Assembly: GCA_035518815.1 (NCBI GenBank)
Contig: DATIXG010000139.1
Coordinates: 24,883 to 88,882 of the forward strand
DNA: 64,000 bases
Reading direction: 5' to 3'
DNA from: AG25 sp035518815
GTDB lineage: Bacteria; Gemmatimonadota; Gemmatimonadetes; Gemmatimonadales; GWC2-71-9
The translations under genes and the position numbers were made by a program. The notes under the pieces were generated by a model, which searched no databases, was not told where the DNA came from, and saw only the letters and a list, made by a program, of their open reading frames with translations. Positions 1 through 7,741 of this stretch are shown here, piece after piece (positions within the stretch are counted from its first letter, which is position 1; each line of letters begins with the position of its first letter).

Positions 1-430
1 TGAGCGCCTTGATGTGCACGCCCGGGTGACGGGCGGCGAGGCCGCGGAACATGTCGAGGTAGTACGACAGCTTGAGCTGAGGGTGCAGGCCGCCCACGAT
101 GTGGAATTCGCGGGTGGGATTCGCACGCGCCGCGTCGGCCTCGGCGAAGACCTCGTCCAGGCTCCGCGTGTAGGCGCCGTCTTCGCGCGGCATCCGCGCG
201 AACGAGCAAAACACGCACGTGTTGCGCAGCACGCACACGTTGGTCGGATTGATGTGCTGATTGGCGGCGAAGGAGACGCGGTTGCCGTGCTTGGCGCGAT
301 TGGCCTGATCGGCGAGGCGCCCGATGGTCAGGAGATCGGGCGACCGGAACAGGGTCAGGGCATCGTCGCCGGTGAGCCGCTCGTTGCGCGAGACCTTCCC
401 GGCGATGAGATCGAGCGCGGGATCCCTCAC
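1..430 (-). CDS. mqnE: Aminofutalosine synthase MqnE, N-terminal part (cut by window edge)
   Basis: This is the first 143 codons of a radical SAM enzyme that runs off the left edge. MqnE makes aminofutalosine from 3-[(1-carboxyvinyl)oxy]benzoate in the futalosine route to menaquinone. The visible part has the NRVSFAANQHINPTNVC lead-in, a cysteine cluster CVLRNTCVFC, and the EFHIVGGLHPQLKLSYYLDM segment typical of MqnE (EFHIVGG followed by LHP). The cysteines are spaced C-x5-C-x2-C rather than the textbook C-x3-C-x2-C. The GTG start at 430 overlaps the fabF stop (GTGA), so it is probably translated with the fatty acid genes. MqnC is the main alternative, but the GGLHP motif favours MqnE. Confidence 0.85.
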   Translation of the reverse strand, partial: MRDPALDLIAGKVSRNERLTGDDALTLFRSPDLLTIGRLADQANRAKHGNRVSFAANQHINPTNVCVLRNTCVFCSFARMPREDGAYTRSLDEVFAEADAARANPTREFHIVGGLHPQLKLSYYLDMFRGLAARHPGVHIKAL

Positions 431-1671
431 GCCGCCCGCTTCACCGCTACCGTCACGTTGTGTCCGCCGAACCCGAACGAGTTGGAGAGGGCGACGTCGA
501 CGGTGCGCTTGACCGCCCGATTGGGAGCGGAGTCGAGATCGCACGCGGGATCGGGGGTGAACTGGTTGATGGTCGGCGGGACCGTACCGGATTGGATCAC
601 GAGCGCGCAGATGGCGGCTTCCAGCGCGCCGGCGGCGCCGAGCAGGTGCCCCGTCATCGACTTCGTGGAGCCGAAGATCAGGCTGCGGGCGCGCTCGCCG
701 AACACGGCCTTCACGGCGTTGGTCTCGGCCGCATCGCCGTGCGGGGTGGAGGTGCCGTGCGCATTGATGTAGGCGACGCGGTCGGGAGTCACTCCCGCAT
801 CCTGCATGGCCAGGCGCATCGCCTCCCGGGCGCCGGAGCCGTCGGGAGCGGGCGCGGTGATGTGGTAGGCATCCGCGGTCATGCCGAATCCCGCGAGCTC
901 AGCGTGGATCTTCGCACCCCGGCGCTGCGCGTGCTCCCATTCCTCGAGCACCAGGACGGCCGCGCCGTCACCCATCACGAAGCCGTCCCGGTCCTTGTCG
1001 AAGGGACGGCTGGCCGTGGCGGGGTCGTCGTTGCGCTCGGACAGCGCTTTCATGTTCGCGAAGCTCGCGACCGCGAGCTCGGTGATCGCCGCCTCCGCGC
1101 CACCCGCGATCATCAGGTCGGAGGCGCCACTGCGGATCAGCTGGGCGGCGTCCGCGAGCGAGTGCGCCGAGGAGGCGCACGCCGACGCGGTGGCGTAGTT
1201 GGGGCCCTGGAGGTTGTAGCGCATCGAGATCAGGGCGGCCGCCACGTTCGGCATGTACATGGGAATGAAGAACGGCGACACGCGCGACGGCCCGTGCTCC
1301 ACCAGGGCCCGGCAGTTCTCCTCGAAGGTCATGACCCCGCCGGTGCCCGTCCCGATGATGACGCCGATGCGGCGCCGGTCCACGGCATCCCAGTTGTTGC
1401 TCAGGCACGCGTCGCCGATTGCCTCTTCGGCAGCACCGATGGCGAGTTGCGAGAACAGATCGTAGCGGCGGATTTCCTTCTTCTCGAGGAACCGCCCGGG
1501 ATCGAACCCCTTCACCTCGCAGGCGAAGTGCACCGACGACTTCGCGGTATCGAACCGGGTGATGGGGCCCGCCCCCGACCGGCCGGCGAGGAGGGCCTCC
1601 CAGGTACTTCGGACGTCGTTCCCGACGGGCGTCACGAGCCCGAGGCCGGTGATCGCGACGCGCCGCGGCAT
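427..1671 (-). CDS. fabF: Beta-ketoacyl-ACP synthase II FabF
   Basis: The 414-residue product is the condensing enzyme that elongates acyl-ACP with malonyl-ACP in type II fatty acid synthesis. It starts MPRRVAITGLGLVTPVG. The active-site cysteine is C165 in TASACASSAHS, with catalytic histidines H305 (NAHGTSTP) and H342 (KSMTGHLLGAAG, K337). This Cys-His-His set and the length match FabF rather than FabH. The ATG at 1671 sits 5 bases after the acpP stop, the standard acpP-fabF order. A longer open frame extends upstream through acpP but is only the other-frame reading of that gene. Confidence 0.97.
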   Translation of the reverse strand: MPRRVAITGLGLVTPVGNDVRSTWEALLAGRSGAGPITRFDTAKSSVHFACEVKGFDPGRFLEKKEIRRYDLFSQLAIGAAEEAIGDACLSNNWDAVDRRRIGVIIGTGTGGVMTFEENCRALVEHGPSRVSPFFIPMYMPNVAAALISMRYNLQGPNYATASACASSAHSLADAAQLIRSGASDLMIAGGAEAAITELAVASFANMKALSERNDDPATASRPFDKDRDGFVMGDGAAVLVLEEWEHAQRRGAKIHAELAGFGMTADAYHITAPAPDGSGAREAMRLAMQDAGVTPDRVAYINAHGTSTPHGDAAETNAVKAVFGERARSLIFGSTKSMTGHLLGAAGALEAAICALVIQSGTVPPTINQFTPDPACDLDSAPNRAVKRTVDVALSNSFGFGGHNVTVAVKRAA

Positions 1672-1676
1672 CTGCC

Positions 1677-1928
1677 CTACTTCCCCATCTTGTCGCGCAG
1701 GTACTGCATCGCCTGCCCGACCGTGCGCAGCTTCTCCGCTTCCTCGTCCGGGATGTCGATGTCGAATTCCTTCTCGAACGCCATGACGAGCTCGACGGTA
1801 TCGAGGCTGTCGGCCCCGAGGTCCTCCATGAAGCTGGCATCCGCCGTGAGCTTTTCGCGCTCGACGCCGAGCTCTTCGACGATGATGTCCTTGACCTTCT
1901 CTTCCAGTTGCTTCATGTCCATTGCCAT
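1677..1928 (-). CDS. acpP: Acyl carrier protein
   Basis: The 83-residue acidic protein carries growing acyl chains on a phosphopantetheine arm. The attachment site is S41 in the conserved GADSLDTVELVMAFE motif, followed by the helix IDIPDEEAEKLRTV. Three in-frame ATGs (MAMDM) lie at the start. The first is given, but MDMKQLEE would also fit the family. A strong ribosome-binding sequence (AGGGAGG read on the plus strand near 1940) lies in the 32-base gap to fabG. The gene sits between fabG and fabF as in most bacteria. Confidence 0.97.
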   Translation of the reverse strand: MAMDMKQLEEKVKDIIVEELGVEREKLTADASFMEDLGADSLDTVELVMAFEKEFDIDIPDEEAEKLRTVGQAMQYLRDKMGK

Positions 1929-1960
1929 GAGTGCCCTCTAAGGGAGGTGTGAAAAGCCGC

Positions 1961-2704
1961 TCACAACACCATACCGCCGTCGACGACCAAGACCTGACCT
2001 GTAATGTAGCTTGCGAACTCGGAGGCGAGAAAGAGGACCGCGAACGCCACGTCCTGTCCACCGCCCAGGCGGCCCAGTGGAATTGCCGCGAGCAGCACTT
2101 TCCGCGCATCCGGGGTGATGTCGCGCGTCAGCTCGGTATCGACGAACCCCGGCGCGACCGCGTTCACCAGCACGTTGCGACGCGCCAGCTCCTTGGCCAC
2201 CGTCTTCGTCAGGCCGATGACCCCGGCCTTGGACGCGCTGTAATTCGCCTGCCCCGCGTTCCCCGCGATCCCGACCACGCTCGTGATGTTGATGATCCGG
2301 CCAGCCCGCTTCTTGATCATGCCGCGCGCCGCATGTTTGATCATCAAGAAGGTGCCCTTCAGGTTCGTCTCGAGCACCTCATCCCAATCCTCGTCGCTGA
2401 TGCGGACCACAAGCGCGTCGCGCGTGGTTCCTGCGTTGTTGACGAGAATGTCGATCGGTCCGAAATCATTCTCCACCGCATTGACCGTGGCTTCGACCTG
2501 GGCTGATTGGCCGACGTCGCAGGCGTAACCGCGCGCGGTGTCCGCGGGGCCGAGCGCCTGGGCGGTGGCCTGGGCCCGGGCACCGTTACGGCCGAGGATG
2601 GCCACGCGCGCACCGGCCTGGCGCAGCGCCGCCGCCACCGCCTGCCCGATGCCCCGGCTGCCGCCGGTCACCAGTGCCGTCTGGCCGCTCAGATCGATCT
2701 TCAC
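1961..2704 (-). CDS. fabG: 3-oxoacyl-ACP reductase FabG
   Basis: This 247-residue short-chain dehydrogenase reduces 3-oxoacyl-ACP with NADPH, the first reduction of the elongation cycle. The Rossmann glycine motif GGSRGIG is at 14-20, the NNAG motif at 89-92, and the catalytic triad is S142, Y155 and K159 (YSASK). The C-terminus ends in GQVLVVDGGMVL, characteristic of FabG. The start codon is GTG at 2704, two bases after the fabD stop, so the two are probably translationally coupled. Context in a fab cluster separates it from other SDR enzymes. Confidence 0.96.
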   Translation of the reverse strand: MKIDLSGQTALVTGGSRGIGQAVAAALRQAGARVAILGRNGARAQATAQALGPADTARGYACDVGQSAQVEATVNAVENDFGPIDILVNNAGTTRDALVVRISDEDWDEVLETNLKGTFLMIKHAARGMIKKRAGRIINITSVVGIAGNAGQANYSASKAGVIGLTKTVAKELARRNVLVNAVAPGFVDTELTRDITPDARKVLLAAIPLGRLGGGQDVAFAVLFLASEFASYITGQVLVVDGGMVL

Positions 2705-2706
2705 GC

Positions 2707-3654
2707 TCAGGCCGCCTCGAGGAAACGACTCACATCGTCAGCCGTGCCGAGCGAGACCACGCGCGGCTCGGAGACGATGCGCTTGAGCAGGCCCGCGAGC
2801 ACGGCGCCGGGGCCGATCTCGATGAAGCGCGCGTCCTTCCCGACGAGCCGCGCAGCGTGCTGGACGCACTCGACCCAGCGCACGGGCGCCGTCAGCTGAT
2901 CGACGAGCAGGCGGCGTGCACGCGCCGCGGTCGTCACGGCCTCTGCCGTGGCATTGGCGATGACGGGGAACGCGGGGTCGGCGAGCGTGGCGTGGTCGAC
3001 GGCGCTCCGCAGCCCGTTCGCCGCCGGCGCCATCAGTGGCGAGTGAAACGCGCCGCTGACCTTGAGCGGCAGGACGCGCTTCGCCCCCCGCGCGAGACAC
3101 GCATCGCCTGCCTTCGACACGGCCTCGGGATCGCCCGAGATCACGGTCTGGTCCGGCGCGTTCAGGTTGGCGGGGACGGCCACCGCCCCGTTCGCGGATG
3201 CGGCCTGGCAGGCGGCCGCGACGTCCGGAGCGGCGAGGCCGAGGATCACGGCCATCGTGCCCGGGCGCGCCGCGCCAGCCTCCTGCATCAGCTCGCCGCG
3301 GCGCCGCACCAGCTTCGCGGCTTCATCGGCGGTCATCGTGCCGGCGGTCACATAGGCCGAGTACTCGCCGAGCGAGTGCCCCAGTGCGGCCGCCGGCGCG
3401 CCGGCGCGCTCGCCGAGCGCGGCGTGCACGGCGAGGGAATGCGCCAAGATCGCGGGCTGCGCGTTGTGCGTGGCGGTCAGCTCGGCTTCCGGCCCTTCGA
3501 ACATCACCTTGGAGAGCGGGAAGCCCAGGGCGCCGTCGATCCGCTCGAACATGCGGGCGGCAGCCGGAAAGCGGGCGGCGAGATCCTTGCCCATCCCCAC
3601 TTTTTGTGCGCCCTGGCCCGGACAGAGCCAGACGGTGCCATGCGGTGCTACCAC
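2707..3654 (-). CDS. fabD: Malonyl-CoA:ACP transacylase FabD
   Basis: The 315-residue acyltransferase loads malonyl groups onto ACP. The nucleophile is S94 in GHSLGEYSAYV, the partner histidine is H204 in GAFHSPLM, and the N-terminal GQGAQ motif (13-17) is present. A much longer frame runs upstream through fabH, but the product begins properly at the GTG at 3654, whose bases overlap the fabH stop (GTGGTAG). This gives a length typical of FabD. The upstream extension is low-complexity arginine-rich shadow sequence. Confidence 0.95.
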   Translation of the reverse strand: MVAPHGTVWLCPGQGAQKVGMGKDLAARFPAAARMFERIDGALGFPLSKVMFEGPEAELTATHNAQPAILAHSLAVHAALGERAGAPAAALGHSLGEYSAYVTAGTMTADEAAKLVRRRGELMQEAGAARPGTMAVILGLAAPDVAAACQAASANGAVAVPANLNAPDQTVISGDPEAVSKAGDACLARGAKRVLPLKVSGAFHSPLMAPAANGLRSAVDHATLADPAFPVIANATAEAVTTAARARRLLVDQLTAPVRWVECVQHAARLVGKDARFIEIGPGAVLAGLLKRIVSEPRVVSLGTADDVSRFLEAA

Positions 3655-4634
3655 TGCACAACCATGCTCGCCCAGGTAAACCCCGCGCCGAAGGCGACCA
3701 GCAGCACCCGCATCCCCGGGGTGAGCCGGCCGGTGCGCACGGCTTCGTCCAGCGCGATCGCGACCGAGGCGGCCGAGGTGTTCCCGTACCGCTCCACGTT
3801 GACGAACACCTTGTCCATCGGAATCCCGGCGTGTTTCGCGGTAGACTCGATGATGCGGATGTTCGCCTGATGGGGGATCAGGAGGTCGATGTCGCCGGCG
3901 GTGAGGCCGGCGCGCTTGAGGGCTGCCTCGCAGGCGTCGGCCATCGACAGGACCGCGGCTTTGAACACCTCGCGGCCCGCCATATGGAGGTAGTACGACC
4001 GCTCCTTGAGCATCTGCTCGTCGGGCGGGTGCGCGGCACCGCCCCCGGGGCGGTACAACAACTCGGCCAGCGCCCCGTCCGATTTCATATAGGTCGACAG
4101 GATCCCGCGGGCGTTCGTGGCCGGGCCAAGCACGGCGGCGCCCGCACCGTCGCCGAACAGCACGGCGGTGGTCCGATCGGTCCAGTCCGTGATGCTGGTC
4201 AGCTTCTCGGAGGCGACGACGAGGACCGTGCGTGCCTGGTCCGCCGCGATCAATCCTTCGGCGATGTTCAGGGCGTAGATGAAGCCGGTGCACGCGGCGC
4301 CGACGTCGAATGCAGCGGCATTCTTGGCGCCAATGAGAGCCTGCACGTCGCACGCTTGCGATGGCAGCAGGCGGTCCGGCGTCGACGTGGCCACGACGAG
4401 GGCGTCCACCGCCAGGGGATCGATCCCGGCTTCGCACAACGCCCGCTCGGCGGCAGCCTGCGCCATGCAGGCGTTCGACTCCCCGGGGCCCGCCACGCGA
4501 CGCTCGCGGATCCCGGTGCGCTCGCGGATCCACTCGTCCGAGGTATCGAGCCGCTGCGACAATTCGTCATTGGTGACGACGCGCGACGGCGCATAGCTGC
4601 CCGTTGCCACGAACTCGACGAACGGCCGCTTCAC
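3648..4634 (-). CDS. fabH: Beta-ketoacyl-ACP synthase III FabH
   Basis: The 328-residue enzyme starts fatty acid synthesis by condensing acetyl- or branched acyl-CoA with malonyl-ACP. The catalytic triad is visible: C115 in GAACTGFIYALN, H255 in LLIPHQANIRII, and N285 in ERYGNTSAAS. The DEWIRERTGIRERR motif (33-46) is also typical of FabH. The GTG start at 4634 overlaps the plsX stop (GTGA) and its own stop overlaps the fabD start, so plsX-fabH-fabD are tightly coupled. Confidence 0.96.
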   Translation of the reverse strand: MKRPFVEFVATGSYAPSRVVTNDELSQRLDTSDEWIRERTGIRERRVAGPGESNACMAQAAAERALCEAGIDPLAVDALVVATSTPDRLLPSQACDVQALIGAKNAAAFDVGAACTGFIYALNIAEGLIAADQARTVLVVASEKLTSITDWTDRTTAVLFGDGAGAAVLGPATNARGILSTYMKSDGALAELLYRPGGGAAHPPDEQMLKERSYYLHMAGREVFKAAVLSMADACEAALKRAGLTAGDIDLLIPHQANIRIIESTAKHAGIPMDKVFVNVERYGNTSAASVAIALDEAVRTGRLTPGMRVLLVAFGAGFTWASMVVQW

Positions 4635-5638
4635 GCGACCGCGCCTCCGCCCGCCATCTGGGCGCCGATGTCCTGGGTCAGGTTGCTCCGCACCATTTGC
4701 GCGGCAACCCGGACCGCGTTCATGATGGCGCGCGCCGGCGACGCGCCGTGGCAGATGATCGCGACGCCCCTGACTCCCAGGAGCGGCGCCCCGCCGTAGG
4801 AGGAGTAGTCGAGGAACTGGAGCAGCTCTCGCGCCGCAGGGCTCCCCAGGACGTCGGGAAACGACGTCTGCAGCATCCCGGCGAACATGCGGCCCGCCGA
4901 CTCGTAGAACTTGAGGATCGCATTCCCCACGAAGCCGTCGCACACGACGACGTCGATGCGGCGCCCGCGGCACTGGCCTGCGAGGATGTCGCGGCCTTCC
5001 ACGTTGCCGATGAAGTTCAGCCCGTGCGCGGCCTTGAGGAGCTGGTGCACTTCCTTCACGATCACATTCCCCTTCTCATCTTCTTCGCCCACGTTCAGCA
5101 ACCCCACGCCGGGGTTCTCCTGCTCCAGCACGTCGCGGGCGTACACCGAGCCGAGGTGCGCGAAGTTGACGAGCTCCCGTGCGTCGCAGTCCACGTTCGC
5201 CCCGCCGTCGATCACGAGCACGGGGTGGTGCGGCGTGGGGAACGGCGCGCCGATGGCCGCGCGCTCGACGCCGGGGTGGAGGCGGAGCAGCAGGGTAGCC
5301 GCGGCCATCACGGCCCCCGTGTTGCCGGCCGAGATGAACGCGTCGGAGGCGCCAGCCTTCTGGAGGCCAAGCCCGACCGCGATGGAAGACCGCGGCTTGC
5401 CCTTCACGGCGGCGAGGGGCTTCTCCCCCATGCCGACGATTTCCGGAGCGTCCACGATCTCGAGCCGGGCGCGATCGATGGTGGGGTACCGCGCGAGCGC
5501 GGCTTCCACCTCCGCGCTGCGCCCCACGAGCTGGATACGAAAGGTGGGAGGCAGGTCCCGCAACGCCAGCGCGGCGCCTTCGACCTCGACCTGCGGAGCG
5601 TTGTCCCCACCCATCGCGTCCAGCGCGATGCGGATCAC
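4631..5638 (-). CDS. plsX: Phosphate acyltransferase PlsX
   Basis: The 335-residue peripheral membrane enzyme converts acyl-ACP to acyl-phosphate for glycerolipid synthesis, linking the fab genes to phospholipids. It opens with the signature IALDAMGGDNAP and contains SAGNTGAVMAAATL and a DVVVCDGFVGNAILK stretch typical of the family. The start is a GTG at 5638 directly after the rpmF stop. An upstream in-frame extension overlaps rpmF and is not expected in the protein. The rpmF-plsX-fabH order is widely conserved. Confidence 0.95.
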   Translation of the reverse strand: MIRIALDAMGGDNAPQVEVEGAALALRDLPPTFRIQLVGRSAEVEAALARYPTIDRARLEIVDAPEIVGMGEKPLAAVKGKPRSSIAVGLGLQKAGASDAFISAGNTGAVMAAATLLLRLHPGVERAAIGAPFPTPHHPVLVIDGGANVDCDARELVNFAHLGSVYARDVLEQENPGVGLLNVGEEDEKGNVIVKEVHQLLKAAHGLNFIGNVEGRDILAGQCRGRRIDVVVCDGFVGNAILKFYESAGRMFAGMLQTSFPDVLGSPAARELLQFLDYSSYGGAPLLGVRGVAIICHGASPARAIMNAVRVAAQMVRSNLTQDIGAQMAGGGAVA

Positions 5639-5639
5639 G

Positions 5640-5822
5640 CTAGGCGTCCTCGACCGCCACGCGTTGTGCGTCCCCGTAATAGCCGCAAGTCGGGCACACG
5701 TGATGCGGGCGCCGCAGGTCCTGACAGCGCGGGCAGGGTTGCAGCTGGGTGGCGGCCGCCTTGTAGTGCGTCCGGCGTGCCCGTTTCTTCCGTTTTGACG
5801 TACGTCGCTTGGGTACGGCCAT
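5640..5822 (-). CDS. rpmF: 50S ribosomal protein bL32
   Basis: The 60-residue basic protein begins MAVPKRRTSKRKKRARRTH, the classic bL32 N-terminus, and contains a CPRCQ…CPTCGYYG zinc-binding pattern (C-x2-C, C-x2-C), so it is the zinc-binding form. It lies between the DUF177 gene and plsX, a very common arrangement in which all are co-transcribed. Confidence 0.97.
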   Translation of the reverse strand: MAVPKRRTSKRKKRARRTHYKAAATQLQPCPRCQDLRRPHHVCPTCGYYGDAQRVAVEDA

Positions 5823-5837
5823 CGCTGTTCGCCTCGT

Positions 5838-6347
5838 TCAGTCGCGCAGTTTCTCTTTGATGGCTGCGAGCGCGCTCCACCGGGCATCGGCGACCGGCGC
5901 GCAGCCGCAGGGGCCCGCGTTCAAATCCTTCCCACACCGCGGGCACAGGCCGCGACAGTCGTCGCGGCACAGTACGTACTGCGGCACGGCAAGAATGAGC
6001 TCCTCGCGGACCGCCGCCGTGAGGTCGATCTCTTTGGCATCGGCCTCGAGCGGGTAGGAGTCCGGGTCCTCGAGGGCGTCCGGGTCCTGCGCGAACAGGG
6101 CCCGTACGTCCGCGTGGATTGGCGTCACGACTGGCTCCAGACAGCGCCGGCAGGCCGCGGCAGCCCGGGTCGTGAGCGTCCCCCGCCAATAGAACCGCCC
6201 TTCCCCCGCATCCTGCAGGCGGCCCGCCACCCGCACGGGCTCGTCCAGTGTGTAGCCTAATCCCTCGAACAGGGGGTCAGTGACGGGGATCTCGCCTCGC
6301 GTGTCCACGGGTCCACGGGCCAGCTCCCGGAGATCGACTCGGAGCAT
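5838..6347 (-). CDS. YceD family (DUF177) protein
   Basis: The 169-residue protein belongs to the DUF177/YceD family nearly always found just before rpmF. Members are implicated in 23S rRNA or large-subunit accumulation; the exact role is not settled. The family core ACRRCLEPVVTPIHADVRALF is around residues 65-85. The C-terminal half carries several cysteines (LCRDDCRGLCPRCGKDLNAG) that look like a zinc-binding knuckle. The ATG at 6347 is 11 bases after the ndk stop. Confidence 0.9.
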   Translation of the reverse strand: MLRVDLRELARGPVDTRGEIPVTDPLFEGLGYTLDEPVRVAGRLQDAGEGRFYWRGTLTTRAAAACRRCLEPVVTPIHADVRALFAQDPDALEDPDSYPLEADAKEIDLTAAVREELILAVPQYVLCRDDCRGLCPRCGKDLNAGPCGCAPVADARWSALAAIKEKLRD

Positions 6348-6358
6348 GCGCAGCGAAC

Positions 6359-6790
6359 CTAAACCCTTGTGGCACTTGCGTCAAGCAACTCCGGCCCGGG
6401 GAAGAAGAATGCCACCTCCCGGGTAGCATTTTCCGGGGAATCGGAGGCGTGAATCGCGTTCCGCTCCTTGGATTCGGCGTACAGCTTGCGGATGGTGCCC
6501 GGTTTGGCCTCCGCGGGGTCGGTGGCGCCGATGACGTCGCGCAACACCGTCACCGCCTGGTCACGCTCGAGCGCCAAGGCGAGGGCCGGACCGGACGTCA
6601 TGAAGGTGACGAGCGAGCGGAAGAACGGACGCTCGCGGTGCACCGCGTAGAAGGACTCGGCCTGGGCCTGCGTCAGGCGGACCAGCCGTGCGCCCCGCAG
6701 GCGAAAGCCCGCGTCCTCGAGGTGCGCCAGGATCTTGCCGGCGCGGCGCGCCTGAACGGCGTCTGGTTTGATGATCGCGAGAGTGAGCAT
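6359..6790 (-). CDS. ndk: Nucleoside diphosphate kinase
   Basis: The 143-residue enzyme balances NTP and dNTP pools by transferring the gamma phosphate through a phosphohistidine. The phosphorylated residue is H114 in NAIHASDSPENATREVAFFF, and KPDAVQ is near the N-terminus. The length is standard. Its start is separated from the upstream EIIA-CBS gene by a short gap made of the GGGG repeat at 6797-6828, so the messenger just ahead of ndk is C-rich. Confidence 0.97.
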   Translation of the reverse strand: MLTLAIIKPDAVQARRAGKILAHLEDAGFRLRGARLVRLTQAQAESFYAVHRERPFFRSLVTFMTSGPALALALERDQAVTVLRDVIGATDPAEAKPGTIRKLYAESKERNAIHASDSPENATREVAFFFPGPELLDASATRV

Positions 6791-6796
6791 GAAGTA

Positions 6797-6828
6797 GGGG
6801 CTAGGGGCTCGGGGTTAGGGGTTTGGGG
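6797..6828. repeat. GGGG-NNN heptamer array, G-quadruplex-prone
   Basis: On the plus strand five GGGG runs are separated by exactly three bases each (CTA, CTC, TTA, TTT). This is a perfect 7-base period and a textbook G-quadruplex pattern. It fills the gap between ndk and the EIIA-CBS gene and supplies that gene's last codons and TAA stop (6815-6817). A related C-tract series, in the opposite orientation, lies inside nuoA at 27259-27302. Confidence 0.8.
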
Positions 6829-7741
6829 CTGAGGGTGGAGCGATGAGACGGCGGATCAGGTCGGCGCGAGTCAGAAACCCTACCACCTTTCCCTCCCGCA
6901 CGACAGGAAAGCGATCGACGTCCTTGCTGTTCATCAGATTGGCGACATCCGACAGGGTCTGGTCCTCGGCGAGGCAGAGCACCGAGCGCGCCATGGCTTC
7001 CCGCACGGGAATCAGCTGCGGGTCGGCGGAGCCGCGCTGCACCTGCGCCCTCGTAGGGGCGCGGAACTCGCCGCTCTTGGTGCGCTGCAGGTAGTCGGGG
7101 ATCAGGTACCGCACCAGCTCGCGATGCGTCACCATGCCGAGCAGGGCCCCGGTGTCGTCCACGACCGGCAGCGCCCGCACGTCGCGCTCGACCATGAGGC
7201 GCGCGGCCTCGCCCATGGTCGTGTCCGGCCGGATGCTCAGGACGCCCGGCGTCATCAGGTCGCGCACCAGCAGATGGCTGGGCAGATCGATGGCTCCGAG
7301 CGCCGGCAGGGCCATCACGTCCGCGGGGCTCCGCGCGTCGTGCAGTCCCTGCACGGTGCCGGGGTCCGAGAGCGCCCGCGCGAACGCGCCCATCACCTGG
7401 AGGTAGGTGGGGGTTTCGCGCGGCGGCGCGACGACGAAGATGACGATCCGGGCGGTCCGCTGGCGATCGCGCTCCGAAGCAACGGGCGTCCGGGCGACGC
7501 CGACCGCGGCGAGCAGGCTGCGAACGGCTTCGGTCCGGAAGTGGGGCAGGAACGCTTCCTCCCCGACAGTCGCCAGGTCTTCCGGCCAGGCGTTCTGGAT
7601 CACGGCATAGAGCCGCTTCGGGTCCGCCACGGCCCCCGTGTCCACCAGGCGGCGCGCCAGCTGCTCGGTGGCTTCACGGACGGTCGTGGCGTGCAGGGGG
7701 ACGATGATATGCTGGGAATGCAGGACGTCGTGCAGCTTCAC
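6815..7741 (-). CDS. PTS EIIA (fructose/nitrogen type)-like domain fused to a CBS pair
   Basis: The 308-residue protein has an N-terminal EIIA type-2-like domain (about 1-150). H67 in EEAFLPHFRTEAV sits where the phosphorylated histidine is expected. Two CBS domains follow (about 160-214, DLMTPGVLSI…MVTHREL; and 248-303, AMARSVLCL…FLTRADL). CBS pairs usually sense adenylates, and EIIA domains receive phosphate from HPr or NPr, so a regulatory role is inferred. No other PTS gene is in the window. The GTG start overlaps the sucD stop (GTGA), implying coupled translation with succinyl-CoA synthetase. The C-terminal tail (PPSAPNP) and stop come from the GGGG repeat. Confidence 0.8.
   Translation of the reverse strand: MKLHDVLHSQHIIVPLHATTVREATEQLARRLVDTGAVADPKRLYAVIQNAWPEDLATVGEEAFLPHFRTEAVRSLLAAVGVARTPVASERDRQRTARIVIFVVAPPRETPTYLQVMGAFARALSDPGTVQGLHDARSPADVMALPALGAIDLPSHLLVRDLMTPGVLSIRPDTTMGEAARLMVERDVRALPVVDDTGALLGMVTHRELVRYLIPDYLQRTKSGEFRAPTRAQVQRGSADPQLIPVREAMARSVLCLAEDQTLSDVANLMNSKDVDRFPVVREGKVVGFLTRADLIRRLIAPPSAPNP

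Noticed and set aside
460..1941. Long plus-strand open frame of 493 codons
   Set aside because: It lies opposite fabF and acpP, is rich in Arg/Gly/Ala with no recognisable domain, and is a typical high-GC antisense shadow. Similar frames opposite nuo, fab and other genes (for example 13597-15357, 15588-16823 and 17093-17875) were dropped for the same reason.
6797..6828. GGGG array taken as a telomere or origin signal
   Set aside because: It is short, internal and between genes of one operon. No other origin features (dnaA boxes, AT-rich unwinding region) were seen.
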